A stretch of 59,217 nucleotides of DNA from an uncultured Oscillospiraceae bacterium (GTDB lineage Bacteria; Bacillota; Clostridia; Oscillospirales; Acutalibacteraceae): positions 1 to 59,217 of the forward strand of contig CABULH010000021.1 in NCBI GenBank assembly GCA_902492455.1, given 5' to 3'. The notes beneath the pieces were generated by a model, which saw only the letters and a program-made list of their open reading frames with translations, ran no database searches and was not told the DNA's origin. A program made the translations under genes and the position numbers. This document shows positions 35,854-44,382 of this stretch, in pieces; the stretch's first letter is position 1, and each line of letters begins with the position of its first letter.

Positions 35854-36318
35854 TTATTTCTTTTCCTCTTCATCCAGCAGGCGATTGATCTCCTCGTGAA
35901 AGCTGTTGATATCCTTAAACTGCCGGTAAACGGAGGCGAAACGAACATAGGCCACCTCGTCGATGTCCTTGAGCTTTTTCATGGCATATTCTCCGATGCG
36001 GGAGGCCGGCACCTCCCGATCCAGGGAATTCTGAATCTGAGCCTCGATATCATCCACCGCCGCCTCCAGCATCTCGATGGAAACCGGCCGTTTCTGACAG
36101 GCGCGCAGCATACCGTTGAGCAGCTTGTTGCGGTCAAAGGCCTCCCTGGAGCGGTCCTTTTTTACCACGACAATGGGCACGCTTTCGATGATCTCATAGG
36201 TGGTAAAACGCTTTTGGCAGCTCAGACATTCCCGCCTGCGCCGGATACGGCTTCCTTCGTCGGTGGGGCGGGAATCAATAACCTTGCTTTCTATATAACC
36301 ACAAAACGGACATTTCAT
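35854..36318 (-). CDS. nrdR: transcriptional repressor NrdR
   Basis: The 154-aa protein starts with the zinc ribbon MKCPFCG and has the second Cys pair in RRECLSCQKRFTTYE, then an ATP-cone domain (VVKKDRSREAFDRNKLLNGM). NrdR senses ATP/dATP and represses ribonucleotide reductase genes at NrdR boxes. I chose ATG 36318 since all family members begin at the zinc ribbon; GGAGTG lies upstream. It ends in a strong terminator. Length and order are those of the standard family. Confidence 0.97.
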   Translation of the reverse strand: MKCPFCGYIESKVIDSRPTDEGSRIRRRRECLSCQKRFTTYEIIESVPIVVVKKDRSREAFDRNKLLNGMLRACQKRPVSIEMLEAAVDDIEAQIQNSLDREVPASRIGEYAMKKLKDIDEVAYVRFASVYRQFKDINSFHEEINRLLDEEEKK

Positions 36319-36394
36319 AACCATCACTCCAAAATAAGATCCGGTATATTACAGAAAGTATACCACATTTTACAGTGACAGTGCAAGAAAAATT

Positions 36395-36652
36395 TTACAA
36401 TCCTTCCACATAATCCCGCACGATATCCGGCAGGATATCCGGCGCCACGTCCTTGCCCCGCAGCAGCTCAGCCAGTCCCAGCGCTTCCTCCCGCTTAAGC
36501 GATACATCCGGGAAGGAAACCAGCAGACCATCGGCGTAGGAAAGCTGCACCCCGAAGGAGGGGACTTCTCGGCCAGAATCCTCATCCAGATAAACGCAGT
36601 CGAACACCCGGCTGTCCCCAATCATCTCGCAGCTATTTACACATCTTGTCAT
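36395..36652 (-). CDS. DUF6514-like small protein (85 aa)
   Basis: GGGAGGA lies 10 nt before ATG 36652, which gives MTRCVNSCEMIGDSRVF and an 85-aa protein. The middle carries a beta-hairpin pattern (SFGVQLSYADGLLVSFPDVS) and the end an amphipathic helix pair (KREEALGLAELLRGKDVAPD followed by ILPDIVRDYVEGL), as in the DUF6514 family of Clostridia. Its function is not known. It lies 77 bp upstream of nrdR in the same direction. Confidence 0.7.
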   Translation of the reverse strand: MTRCVNSCEMIGDSRVFDCVYLDEDSGREVPSFGVQLSYADGLLVSFPDVSLKREEALGLAELLRGKDVAPDILPDIVRDYVEGL

Positions 36653-36768
36653 AAACCAATATCCTCCCACCGGTGATTTTGGCAAAATCATACTCCGGCA
36701 GGGGATGAAAAGTCAAGGGTGCATAAGGTACTTTCGTTCGACAGAAACCGCGGGGAAATCCCTATTTT

Positions 36769-37569
36769 TCAGCGTTTTTTCGACGCGGCCCTTTTCACCG
36801 CCTCCTCCAATATTCGGCGGCCCTCCACCAGCTCTTCCGGCCTTTCAAAATTGGTGCGGTATAACTCCATCATCAGGCAGCCGTCATAACCGACAGCCTC
36901 CAAACGGCGGCACAGGCCGGCAAAATCCCGGATCCCCTGCCCCGGAACCAAACAGTCCCGGCTTTCATCCCGGTCGCTGATATGCACATGGACTATCCGA
37001 TCTCCCATGGCTTCTATCACCGCTTCCGGCTCCAAACCGCAGCGGCGGGCCTGCTTGACATCCAACACAAAATGCGCTTTTTCGCCAAGCTGCGCGCGCA
37101 TAGCGCGGATATAGTCGACATCTGACGAACGAAAACGGACCACGTTTTCCTGTGCCAGAGTCACATCAAAGTCTTGTCCGAGATCACAAAGCGCTTCAAA
37201 ACGCCTGATGGACTCCTCTTCGGACAGTACGCCGTGCAGCTTGTCGCCGTGCATCACCACAAATTTCACGCCTAATTCCCGTGCTGCGGCAAAAATCTTT
37301 TCGTAAAGCCGCATCCCATCTCGCATCCTCCGCTCATACTGCGAAAAAAGAAGATACGGCTCCGTTCCTGAGATAAAGGGATGCATCGCCAGAATCCGCG
37401 CTTCTCGCCGCGCCGCCTTTTCCCGCAGCATGGCGATGAAGGAGGGCTCCAGTTCGGATTCGGTGTTGACAAACACTTCCAAATCCCGGAAGCCCAGTTC
37501 CAGCAGCTGATCCAGAGCATCCTCCGTCAGTGCCGGGTATAAATTGGCTGTTGAAGCGCCTACCGTCAT
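36769..37569 (-). CDS. sugar phosphate isomerase/epimerase-like TIM barrel
   Basis: The 266-aa protein matches the xylose-isomerase-like TIM-barrel superfamily: GFRDLEVFVNTESELEP, FVVMHGDKLHG, VTLAQENVVRFRSSD with the metal-ligand Glu, HFVLDVKQARRCGLEP, IVHVHISDRDE and CLMMELYRTNF. Members bind one divalent metal and isomerise or epimerise sugars, or act as AP endonuclease IV relatives. It starts 3 bp after the yjbQ stop, so the pair is translationally coupled. The substrate is unknown. Confidence 0.82.
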   Translation of the reverse strand: MTVGASTANLYPALTEDALDQLLELGFRDLEVFVNTESELEPSFIAMLREKAARREARILAMHPFISGTEPYLLFSQYERRMRDGMRLYEKIFAAARELGVKFVVMHGDKLHGVLSEEESIRRFEALCDLGQDFDVTLAQENVVRFRSSDVDYIRAMRAQLGEKAHFVLDVKQARRCGLEPEAVIEAMGDRIVHVHISDRDESRDCLVPGQGIRDFAGLCRRLEAVGYDGCLMMELYRTNFERPEELVEGRRILEEAVKRAASKKR

Positions 37570-37572
37570 CGT

Positions 37573-37989
37573 TTATTCTCCAATAATTTTGATTAATGCG
37601 TGTTTATCCCGTTTGCCGTCAAATTCAAAATAAAAAATCTGTTCCCACGTGCCGAAATCCAGCCGTCCGTCGGTAACCGCTACCACAACCTCCCGGCCCA
37701 TGATGGTACGCTTAAGGTGGGCGTCGGCGTTGTCTTCATATCCGTTGTGGCGGTATTGGGTATAAGGCTTCTCCGGCGCCAGCTTTTCCAGCCAAACCTC
37801 ATAGTCGTGATGCAGCCCGCTTTCGTCGTCATTGATAAAAACGCTGGCCGTAATGTTCATGGCATTCACCAGCACCAGCCCTTCGCGGATGCCACTCTCC
37901 CGCAGCGCCTCCTCCACCTGAGGGGTAATGTTGACGATTCCCCGCCGCTCCGGCAGGTGGAACCGCAGTTCCTTGCGATAGGATTTCAT
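37573..37989 (-). CDS. yjbQ: YjbQ/UPF0047 family protein
   Basis: The 138-aa protein has the family hallmarks: NITPQVEEALRESGIREGLV, the NDDESGLHHDYEVWLEKLAP metal-site region, HLKRTIMGREVVVAVTDGRL and the C-terminal GTWEQIFYFEFDG. Family members have weak thiamine phosphate synthase activity but an unclear main role. It is the first gene of a two-gene unit with the isomerase-like protein and is divergent from yccF. Confidence 0.92.
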   Translation of the reverse strand: MKSYRKELRFHLPERRGIVNITPQVEEALRESGIREGLVLVNAMNITASVFINDDESGLHHDYEVWLEKLAPEKPYTQYRHNGYEDNADAHLKRTIMGREVVVAVTDGRLDFGTWEQIFYFEFDGKRDKHALIKIIGE

Positions 37990-38162
37990 CCTGCATCCGT
38001 TCCCTTCTCGATGACATTCTTCTTTTATTATACCGCTGATTTCCGGTCCGTCAATTGTCCCGCTCTCTTTTTCTTCTTCTAAAATTTTAAAAATTTTTCA
38101 TATTTCTGTCTGTCTTTTTTCGATTTGTCCCCTATACTGAACGAAGAAAGGAGGGATTCGCC

Positions 38163-38519
38163 ATGAAATGGATCGGGAATATTTTCTGGCTGATTTTCGG
38201 CGGTCTAGTTTTGGGAATCCTCTGGGGATTGGCCGGGCTGCTGCTGTGCATCACCATCATCGGCATTCCCTTCGGCATCCAATGCTTCAAAATCGCCAGC
38301 TTTGTTTTCACGCCATTCGGCAGGCAGGTGGAAGGCTTCGGCGGCCCGGGTTCCTGCCTGCTGAACCTGCTGTGGATTCTTTTTTTCGGCTGGGAATTGG
38401 CGCTGTCCTCTCTGGCAATCGGCCTGGTTTACTGCATAACCATTGTCGGCATTCCGCTGGGAGTCCAGAGCTTCAAGCTGGCCCGGCTGGCTATCTGGCC
38501 TTTCGGCGCTTCTATTTGA
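38163..38519 (+). CDS. yccF: YccF-domain inner membrane protein
   Basis: The 118-aa protein has two similar halves, each a hydrophobic helix pair followed by ITIIGIPFGIQCFKIA or ITIVGIPLGVQSFKLA, then a short aromatic tail (FTPFG and IWPFG). That duplication is the YccF (DUF307) signature. The family forms small homo-oligomeric membrane proteins of unknown function. AAGGAGG sits 8 nt before the ATG. Confidence 0.93.
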   Translation: MKWIGNIFWLIFGGLVLGILWGLAGLLLCITIIGIPFGIQCFKIASFVFTPFGRQVEGFGGPGSCLLNLLWILFFGWELALSSLAIGLVYCITIVGIPLGVQSFKLARLAIWPFGASI

Positions 38520-38632
38520 AATCGCCAAATGAAAATCCGCTTCTATCCGCATACCGTGCCGCCGTCTGCAAACACTAAATCCGAAGCCCGGTTTTTCCGT
38601 CCTTCTATATTTTGTGAAAGGCAGGCTGACGT

Positions 38633-38896
38633 ATGCAGGATAAAAACGCGAAAGCGCCTCACCCTTATGATGCCCAAGATAACCGCGAACTGTTCGAGGA
38701 TGTGTTTTCCGTCGCTTCCACTACGGATTGCACGGGACTGATCCCGGCCGCTCCGGATTCCGCCTCTGAGGTGGAATCCTACGGGGAGATTTATGACATT
38801 CCCCTCTCCCGCAATGTTGAAACGGGAAATTCCGCCAATTCCGGTGAACCCGGTATCCCTGGCAGAAAGCAAAAGCCCAGCGCGTCCCGGTCATAA
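38633..38896 (+). CDS. small hydrophilic hypothetical protein (87 aa)
   Basis: An acidic, hydrophilic 87-aa protein. The centre, STTDCTGLIPAAPDSASEVE followed by SYGEIYDIPL, resembles a motif I have seen in small Clostridia proteins of unknown role. GAAAGGCAGG lies upstream of the ATG, and a clean terminator follows. There is no signal or membrane segment. It is probably a separate small unit between yccF and the AI-2E transporter gene. Confidence 0.65.
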   Translation: MQDKNAKAPHPYDAQDNRELFEDVFSVASTTDCTGLIPAAPDSASEVESYGEIYDIPLSRNVETGNSANSGEPGIPGRKQKPSASRS

Positions 38897-38904
38897 GAAA
38901 CAGC

Positions 38905-38936
38905 AAAATGAACCGGCAGGAGCCGGTTCATTTTTT
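38905..38936 (+). terminator. rho-independent terminator
   Basis: AAAATGAACCGGC-AGGA-GCCGGTTCATTTT followed by further T. It closes the 87-aa gene. Confidence 0.9.
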
Positions 38937-39032
38937 GTCGCTGTTCGGATTGTATCACGGCGGAGAACATGCTATGATAGGACAAAAGACCTTTATCCCT
39001 CCGGAAATATAAACGAGGAAGGGCTGCTCTCC

Positions 39033-40247
39033 ATGAAGCTGACGTCCAACAACATGAAAAAACTCCTGCTGCTGATCACCTTTGGCATTCTGCTGTTTCT
39101 CGGTCTGAGTCATATTCAGCCGGTGCTTTCCTTTGTCCGCTATCTCTTCGCCCTGATTTCCCCCTTTCTCATCGGTTTATGCATCGCCTTCATTCTCAAT
39201 GTGCCTCTGCGCTTTTTCGAACGGCTGCTGTTCCGCCGTCCCGGCGCTCCTCACAGCCTGAAGGAGCGGCTGCGCCGTCCGGTCAGCCTGACCGTGACCC
39301 TGCTGGCAGTGCTGGGCGTCATCGCCGTGGTGATGTTCATGGTGATCCCGGAGCTGGCGGAAACTCTGATTTCTTTGGCCAACCGCATCCCCTCCTTTTT
39401 CGGTCAGATTCAGCACTGGATCAACGATTTGGTGGTGCGCTATCCCGAATTGACCGAATGGGTGGGGCAGCTGGAAATCGACTGGAACGCCATTGCCGTT
39501 AAGCTTACAGAATTTCTGCAGGACAGCGCCGGCAATATGCTCAACAGCACGATGAGCGCCGCCTCCTCGGTGGTTTCCGGAGTGGTGAACTTCTGCCTGG
39601 GCTTTGTATTCGCCATTTACGTGCTGATGCAGAAAGAAAAGCTGGGTGCACAGATCAAGAAGCTGCTGTATGCCTATCTGCCGGAGCACCGGACCGACCG
39701 GCTGCTGGAAATCGGTTCTCTGTCCAATAAAACCTTTTCCAGCTTTTTGTCCGGCCAGTGTCTGGAGGCCTGCATCCTGGGCTTCATGTTCTTTGTGGTG
39801 ATGACTCTGCTGCGCTTCCCCTATGCGCTAATGATCAGCGTACTCACCACCTTCACCGCGCTGATTCCGGTGTTCGGCGCCATTATCGGCTGGCTGACCG
39901 GCGCGCTGGTAATCCTGACAGTGGACCCGATGAAGGCCCTGTGGTTCCTGATTCTGTTCCAGATTCTGCAGCAGATTGAAGGCAATCTGATCTATCCTCA
40001 TGTGGTGGGAAATTCCGTGGGACTGCCCTCTATTTGGGTGCTGGTGGCCGTTACCCTGGGCGGCAGCACCATGGGATTGGTGGGCATGCTGGTGTTTATT
40101 CCTCTATGCAGCGTGCTGTATACCCTGCTGCGCAGCAGCGTCAATCGCCGCCTGCAGGAAAAAAAGCTGGCTAAAATGGTGAACGATGTTCCCGTTCCGC
40201 CGGACATATCGATTTCCGAACCGCAGAGACCAGACGATACCCCTTAA
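39033..40247 (+). CDS. AI-2E family transporter
   Basis: The 404-aa protein starts at ATG 39033 after GAGGAAGGG; the longer frame would run back through the upstream terminator. It has about eight membrane helices with the AI-2E/PerM pattern: a leading helix pair, a large extracellular helical insert (residues 90-170), and the C-terminal motif region FRFPYALMISVLTTFTALIP, followed by FGAIIGWLTGAL, QQIEGNLIYPHVVGNSVGLP and WVLVAVTLGGSTMG. Members export small molecules or act as Na+/H+ antiporters. It ends right before a terminator and the CRISPR array. Confidence 0.92.
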   Translation: MKLTSNNMKKLLLLITFGILLFLGLSHIQPVLSFVRYLFALISPFLIGLCIAFILNVPLRFFERLLFRRPGAPHSLKERLRRPVSLTVTLLAVLGVIAVVMFMVIPELAETLISLANRIPSFFGQIQHWINDLVVRYPELTEWVGQLEIDWNAIAVKLTEFLQDSAGNMLNSTMSAASSVVSGVVNFCLGFVFAIYVLMQKEKLGAQIKKLLYAYLPEHRTDRLLEIGSLSNKTFSSFLSGQCLEACILGFMFFVVMTLLRFPYALMISVLTTFTALIPVFGAIIGWLTGALVILTVDPMKALWFLILFQILQQIEGNLIYPHVVGNSVGLPSIWVLVAVTLGGSTMGLVGMLVFIPLCSVLYTLLRSSVNRRLQEKKLAKMVNDVPVPPDISISEPQRPDDTP

Positions 40248-40250
40248 AAC

Positions 40251-40284
40251 AAGGGCGCATCCGTTTGAAACGGATGCGCCCTTT
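40251..40284 (+). terminator. terminator between AI-2E gene and CRISPR array
   Basis: AAGGGCGCATCCGTTT and its complement around a single G, then TTGTTTG. It lies 4 bp after the stop codon and only a few bases from the leader-distal degenerate repeat. Confidence 0.88.
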
Positions 40285-40287
40285 GTT

Positions 40288-42181
40288 TGTGCTTTGTCCG
40301 CTCCCGCGTGGGGAGCGACAATACCACCTCCACAATATATTTCCATGTCATCGTATTTCAATCCACGCTCCCGCGTGGGGAGCGACATTGCTCTCGGCGC
40401 GGTTGGAGATGCCGACTGCGATTTCAATCCACGCTCCCGCGTGGGGAGCGACGTTCTGGACTCAATAATTGTCTGACTCTTGATGCATTTCAATCCACGC
40501 TCCCGCGTGGGGAGCGACTCCTGAGCAGATGCCCACCGCTATTGCGGATATAATTTCAATCCACGCTCCCGCGTGGGGAGCGACTTCGACTGCTTCGACC
40601 ACGTCATGATGCTTTATATTTCAATCCACGCTCCCGCGTGGGGAGCGACCACACGCGTTGCACACGGCATAAATATCAAAAAATATTTCAATCCACGCTC
40701 CCGCGTGGGGAGCGACCTCTTCAAATTCAGTCCACTCATCATATGGTACAATTTCAATCCACGCTCCCGCGTGGGGAGCGACTCCCAGATTTTATCCATG
40801 TGTGGATAGTTTTTCTGTATTTCAATCCACGCTCCCGCGTGGGGAGCGACAAGGATATCTTCCGGGAAAATACATGGTGTTATAAATTTCAATCCACGCT
40901 CCCGCGTGGGGAGCGACGAGGAAAACGGGCTTGCCAAGCAGCCGGAAGGGATTTCAATCCACGCTCCCGCGTGGGGAGCGACCAGAGCAATTTCAAGTTT
41001 TCGGCCACAAAATATAAATTTCAATCCACGCTCCCGCGTGGGGAGCGACCTCATAATCAGTAACAGAATTTCCAGACTCCAACTATTTCAATCCACGCTC
41101 CCGCGTGGGGAGCGACATTCGATTCGGCGCGGTTTTCCCGTTTTCGAAATATTTCAATCCACGCTCCCGCGTGGGGAGCGACTTACCTCATCGGCATATG
41201 TACAGTAGCGGCATGGATTTCAATCCACGCTCCCGCGTGGGGAGCGACCACGGGGATTATAATAATCCGCGGCCCGATCACCTATTTCAATCCACGCTCC
41301 CGCGTGGGGAGCGACTGGAGTATCTGTTGACTGGCTAATAGGTACCAGAGATTTCAATCCACGCTCCCGCGTGGGGAGCGACGCCCAATATGTGAGCGCG
41401 GCAAAGTGGGCGTAGGATTTCAATCCACGCTCCCGCGTGGGGAGCGACGCTCCCACACTAAGCTCCCTTGAGGGATTTCCAAAATTTCAATCCACGCTCC
41501 CGCGTGGGGAGCGACGTGTTTGCACAGATGGAGCGAGAGCTCACTGCCGATTTCAATCCACGCTCCCGCGTGGGGAGCGACCAGTCCGACACGCTGGTTT
41601 TGGTTGCGTTGTTGAATTTCAATCCACGCTCCCGCGTGGGGAGCGACTCCCTGGGTAGGAGATTTCCCGTATTCCGTTTTAATTTCAATCCACGCTCCCG
41701 CGTGGGGAGCGACATATCTGTGTAGTCGCCATAATTATGTTCAGACCATTTCAATCCACGCTCCCGCGTGGGGAGCGACGCCTTAAGGATTTCCCCCCCG
41801 CTCCGTTATCGTAATTTCAATCCACGCTCCCGCGTGGGGAGCGACAGAAAAAACCTGCCAAAAGCTATCGGCTATTACTATTTCAATCCACGCTCCCGCG
41901 TGGGGAGCGACCTCATTTTCGATACCTGCCATGTAATCAGCCTCCATATTTCAATCCACGCTCCCGCGTGGGGAGCGACTAATATTTCAAACCCGAAAAA
42001 CAAGCATATGTAACATTTCAATCCACGCTCCCGCGTGGGGAGCGACCTAATATTGAGATATCCTCCGTTTGTGTATCAGGATTTCAATCCACGCTCCCGC
42101 GTGGGGAGCGACCCTATGCCCAGGCGCTGCTGCTGGCACGGACCTTGATATTTCAATCCACGCTCCCGCGTGGGGAGCGAC
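40288..42181 (-). CRISPR. type I-C CRISPR array, 29 repeats and 28 spacers
   Basis: The 32-bp repeat on the crRNA (minus) strand runs GTCGCTCCCC...GATTGAAAT with a GCTCCC/GGGAGC hairpin, the usual I-C form. Repeats start (plus coordinates) at 40355, 40421, 40487, 40553, 40618, 40685, 40751, 40819, 40886, 40951, 41018, 41085, 41151, 41217, 41284, 41351, 41417, 41484, 41550, 41616, 41682, 41748, 41814, 41880, 41948, 42015, 42081 and 42150. I see no change in those 28. A degenerate copy at 40288-40319 keeps only the hairpin side and marks the old, leader-distal end. Spacers are 33-37 nt. The newest, 42113-42149, is the longest (37 nt) and matches cas1. Confidence 0.98.
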
Positions 42182-42384
42182 AGCAAAAATAAACAAAGCA
42201 TCATGCTCGAAAATCAATACTCGCAGCGATATAGCTATACCACTGCCAAAAAGCGGTGAAAATAAACCCTTTTCTCCGCTCTTTTTCTATTTTGATCCAC
42301 ATTCCCGGCGCGAAGGTTCCGGGAAAATCCTGGACACTTCCCCTTCGCGCCGGATCACCTTCATCCCTGGGCGCGTTCATCCAA
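42182..42384 (-). promoter_or_regulatory. CRISPR leader between cas2 and the array
   Basis: A 203-bp AT-rich gap flanks the youngest repeat on the cas2 side, as expected for the leader, so pre-crRNA runs on the minus strand. It includes an inverted repeat with 12-bp arms (CCGGCGCGAAGG 42305-42316 and CCTTCGCGCCGG 42342-42353), which could end the cas transcript or take part in leader recognition. Confidence 0.75.
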
Positions 42385-42675
42385 TCAAACAATGAGCGGG
42401 TCGGTGACGTCAAAGGATGGCTTAGCGCCAATATGTTCCACTTTGTCCCGATACCGGTTGCCCAGATTATAAAAACGCAGGCTGTCTGCCGCCGGATCAA
42501 TCAGCTGTTCCAATTGATGCTTGACATTCACCGCCTGTGCCGCATCCAGCACGCATTCAAACACTGAATTCTGCACCCGCTGTCCGAAATTCACGCAGAC
42601 CTTCGCCACCTTCCGCAGCCGTTTTCTTCCCGCGGGCGTCTCCGTGTTGACATCGTAAGTGATCAGCACCAGCAT
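42385..42675 (-). CDS. cas2: CRISPR-associated endoribonuclease-like Cas2
   Basis: The 96-aa protein has the Cas2 ferredoxin fold: MLVLITYDVNTETPAGRKRL with the conserved Asp at residue 8, VNFGQRVQNSVFECVLD, and DSLRFYNLGNRYR. ATG 42675 follows AGGAGG; the longer frame would overlap cas1. In the Cas1-Cas2 integrase it bridges two Cas1 dimers during spacer capture. It is the last cas gene, 10 bp behind cas1. Confidence 0.97.
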   Translation of the reverse strand: MLVLITYDVNTETPAGRKRLRKVAKVCVNFGQRVQNSVFECVLDAAQAVNVKHQLEQLIDPAADSLRFYNLGNRYRDKVEHIGAKPSFDVTDPLIV

Positions 42676-42685
42676 GAGTTCCCTC

Positions 42686-43717
42686 CTATTTCCACAAAAA
42701 AGGCGGATAAGCGTCCAAATCTCCCCGCAAGGTCCGTGCCAGCAGCAGCGCCTGGGCATAGGGAATCAGCCCCCACTCCATCTTCTCCTTGAGAAAAGGA
42801 TGGGTAATGATATCCTGTTTTCTCTTCTGCCAGGCGGTCAGAATCATCCGACGGGTATCCTCCTCCATCATCACCGCACCGTTCTCCCGTTTGGTGAACC
42901 CTTCCGGACCGATCTGGCGATTATTGATCATTGTCAATACAAAGCGGTCAGCCAGCACCGGCCGCATTTCCTCCATCAGATCCAGCGCCAGCGACCGTCG
43001 TCCCGGACGATCTCTGTGAAGAAATCCCACATAAGGATCCAGTCCGACACTGGACAAAGCGGCCGCCGTATCGTGGGACAGCAGAGTATACACAAAAGAC
43101 AGAAGGGCGTTGCAGTTGTCCAGCGGAGGCCGGCGGCTGCGCCCCTGAAAAGTGAATGCCTCCTTCTGCTGCAGGATCAGGTCGTCCGCCGCCGCGAAAT
43201 ACCGGGCGGCCGCTTCCCCCTCCACGCCCCGCAGCTCCTCTAAACCGGCGGTGTCCTTCAGCCGGTTTAGGGACTCCGCCAGAAAACCGGAGATCCGCCG
43301 CAGCTTTTCCCCATCCAGGCGCAGCGCGTAATCTCGCAGCGCCCGCTCCACGACCTGGCGGCTGTTGTATACCTTGCCGATCAGCATATTCCGGGCATAG
43401 GCCAGACTGGCAGCCGGATCATCGGACACCCGATACTGGGTTTTGCGCAGCACCACGTTTCCCTGTTCCTCTCCCACCACCCGGGCCAGAAACCGACCAT
43501 GCATGGTGAGGAAGGACAAAGCGACGCCCCGGGAAGCGCAGGCCCCCATCAGAGCGGGGCTGGCCCCGGTATAACCGAAGGCCACGATCCCTTCCAGATT
43601 GTGCAGCGGCACCCGTCGCAGCTCCTCCCCCTCCTTCTGCAGAACCACATTCTCCCCATCCAGCGCTAAATAAGCGCCAGGGGTCAGAACATACAGGATA
43701 TTGCGCAGAATTCTCAC
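42686..43717 (-). CDS. cas1: CRISPR integrase Cas1 (type I-C)
   Basis: The 343-aa protein has the N-terminal beta domain (LYVLTPGAYLALDGENVVLQ) and the helical catalytic domain with GVEGEAAARYF (metal-ligand Glu), VGFLHRDRPGRRSLALDLME (His and Asp/Glu). The start is GTG 43717 within a GTGA overlap with the cas4 stop. Residues near the C-terminus (IPYAQALLLARTLRG) are encoded by 42728-42762, the stretch copied in the leader-proximal spacer. Cas1 with Cas2 and Cas4 inserts new spacers at the leader. Confidence 0.97.
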   Translation of the reverse strand: MRILRNILYVLTPGAYLALDGENVVLQKEGEELRRVPLHNLEGIVAFGYTGASPALMGACASRGVALSFLTMHGRFLARVVGEEQGNVVLRKTQYRVSDDPAASLAYARNMLIGKVYNSRQVVERALRDYALRLDGEKLRRISGFLAESLNRLKDTAGLEELRGVEGEAAARYFAAADDLILQQKEAFTFQGRSRRPPLDNCNALLSFVYTLLSHDTAAALSSVGLDPYVGFLHRDRPGRRSLALDLMEEMRPVLADRFVLTMINNRQIGPEGFTKRENGAVMMEEDTRRMILTAWQKRKQDIITHPFLKEKMEWGLIPYAQALLLARTLRGDLDAYPPFLWK

Positions 43718-44382
43718 GGCTCTTCCTCCAATCGGGCGGAAAGATACTCCAGAACGGAACCGGTTCGGCCGTACAGCGCCGGCAGACAGCGCTCCTTCAA
43801 AGAGCAGGCGTTGCAGCTTTTGCTGGGTTTTACCTTCGGCGTATACTGCCGCCGGGTCAGCTCATGCATTTCCGCCGTCAGCGCGGCCACCCGACTGCGA
43901 AGCTCCGCATTCAGCGCCACCGCCTCCCGACGGCGGCTTTCGCCGTAATACAAATACGCTTCCTCAATAGGCGGACAAAGCAGCATCTCCTCCAGGCAAA
44001 TGGCCTGACAGCAGAGCTGCAGCCGGTCGGCATCGATTTTTTTGGAAACACCCCGCTTGTATTCCACCGGCCGGGGCAGCCAGCTTCCTTCCCGGCCGAA
44101 CAGGTTCACCCCTTCCGGCGAAGAGCGAAATTCCACCACGTCGCAGACCCCGCTAACCCCCAGACGCCGGGAAAAGACCGGCAGCCCCCGTACAATGAGA
44201 AGATCTCCCCGCTTTTCCGTCTGGGAAGCGTCGTGAGCATTTTCATGGAGGATCCGCCCCTGGAGCGTGCGGCTGTTTTCCTCCCATTGGCCTTCGATAT
44301 GGATCAGCGCCCACTGCCGGCGGCAAAAATCAAAATGCTGCAGGCCGGAAAGCTCCAGGAATTCCTCTTCCTCATAAGCCAT
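43714..44382 (-). CDS. cas4: Cas4 exonuclease (type I-C)
   Basis: The 222-aa RecB-like nuclease has a first Cys in HFDFCRRQWALIH, HENAHD, the VCDVVEF and PVEYKRG (E-x-K) catalytic motifs, and the C-terminal Fe-S cluster Cys set in CNACSLKERC. It trims prespacers and selects the PAM. The start ATG 44382 overlaps the end of cas7 by 11 bp; longer readings run deep into cas7. It is coupled to cas1 by a GTGA overlap. Confidence 0.96.
   Translation of the reverse strand: MAYEEEEFLELSGLQHFDFCRRQWALIHIEGQWEENSRTLQGRILHENAHDASQTEKRGDLLIVRGLPVFSRRLGVSGVCDVVEFRSSPEGVNLFGREGSWLPRPVEYKRGVSKKIDADRLQLCCQAICLEEMLLCPPIEEAYLYYGESRRREAVALNAELRSRVAALTAEMHELTRRQYTPKVKPSKSCNACSLKERCLPALYGRTGSVLEYLSARLEEEP

Noticed and set aside
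40387..41150. Two spacers (40387-40420 and 41117-41150) sharing CGGCGCGGTT at the same offset
   Set aside because: Ten shared bases with the rest unrelated is too little to claim a common source.
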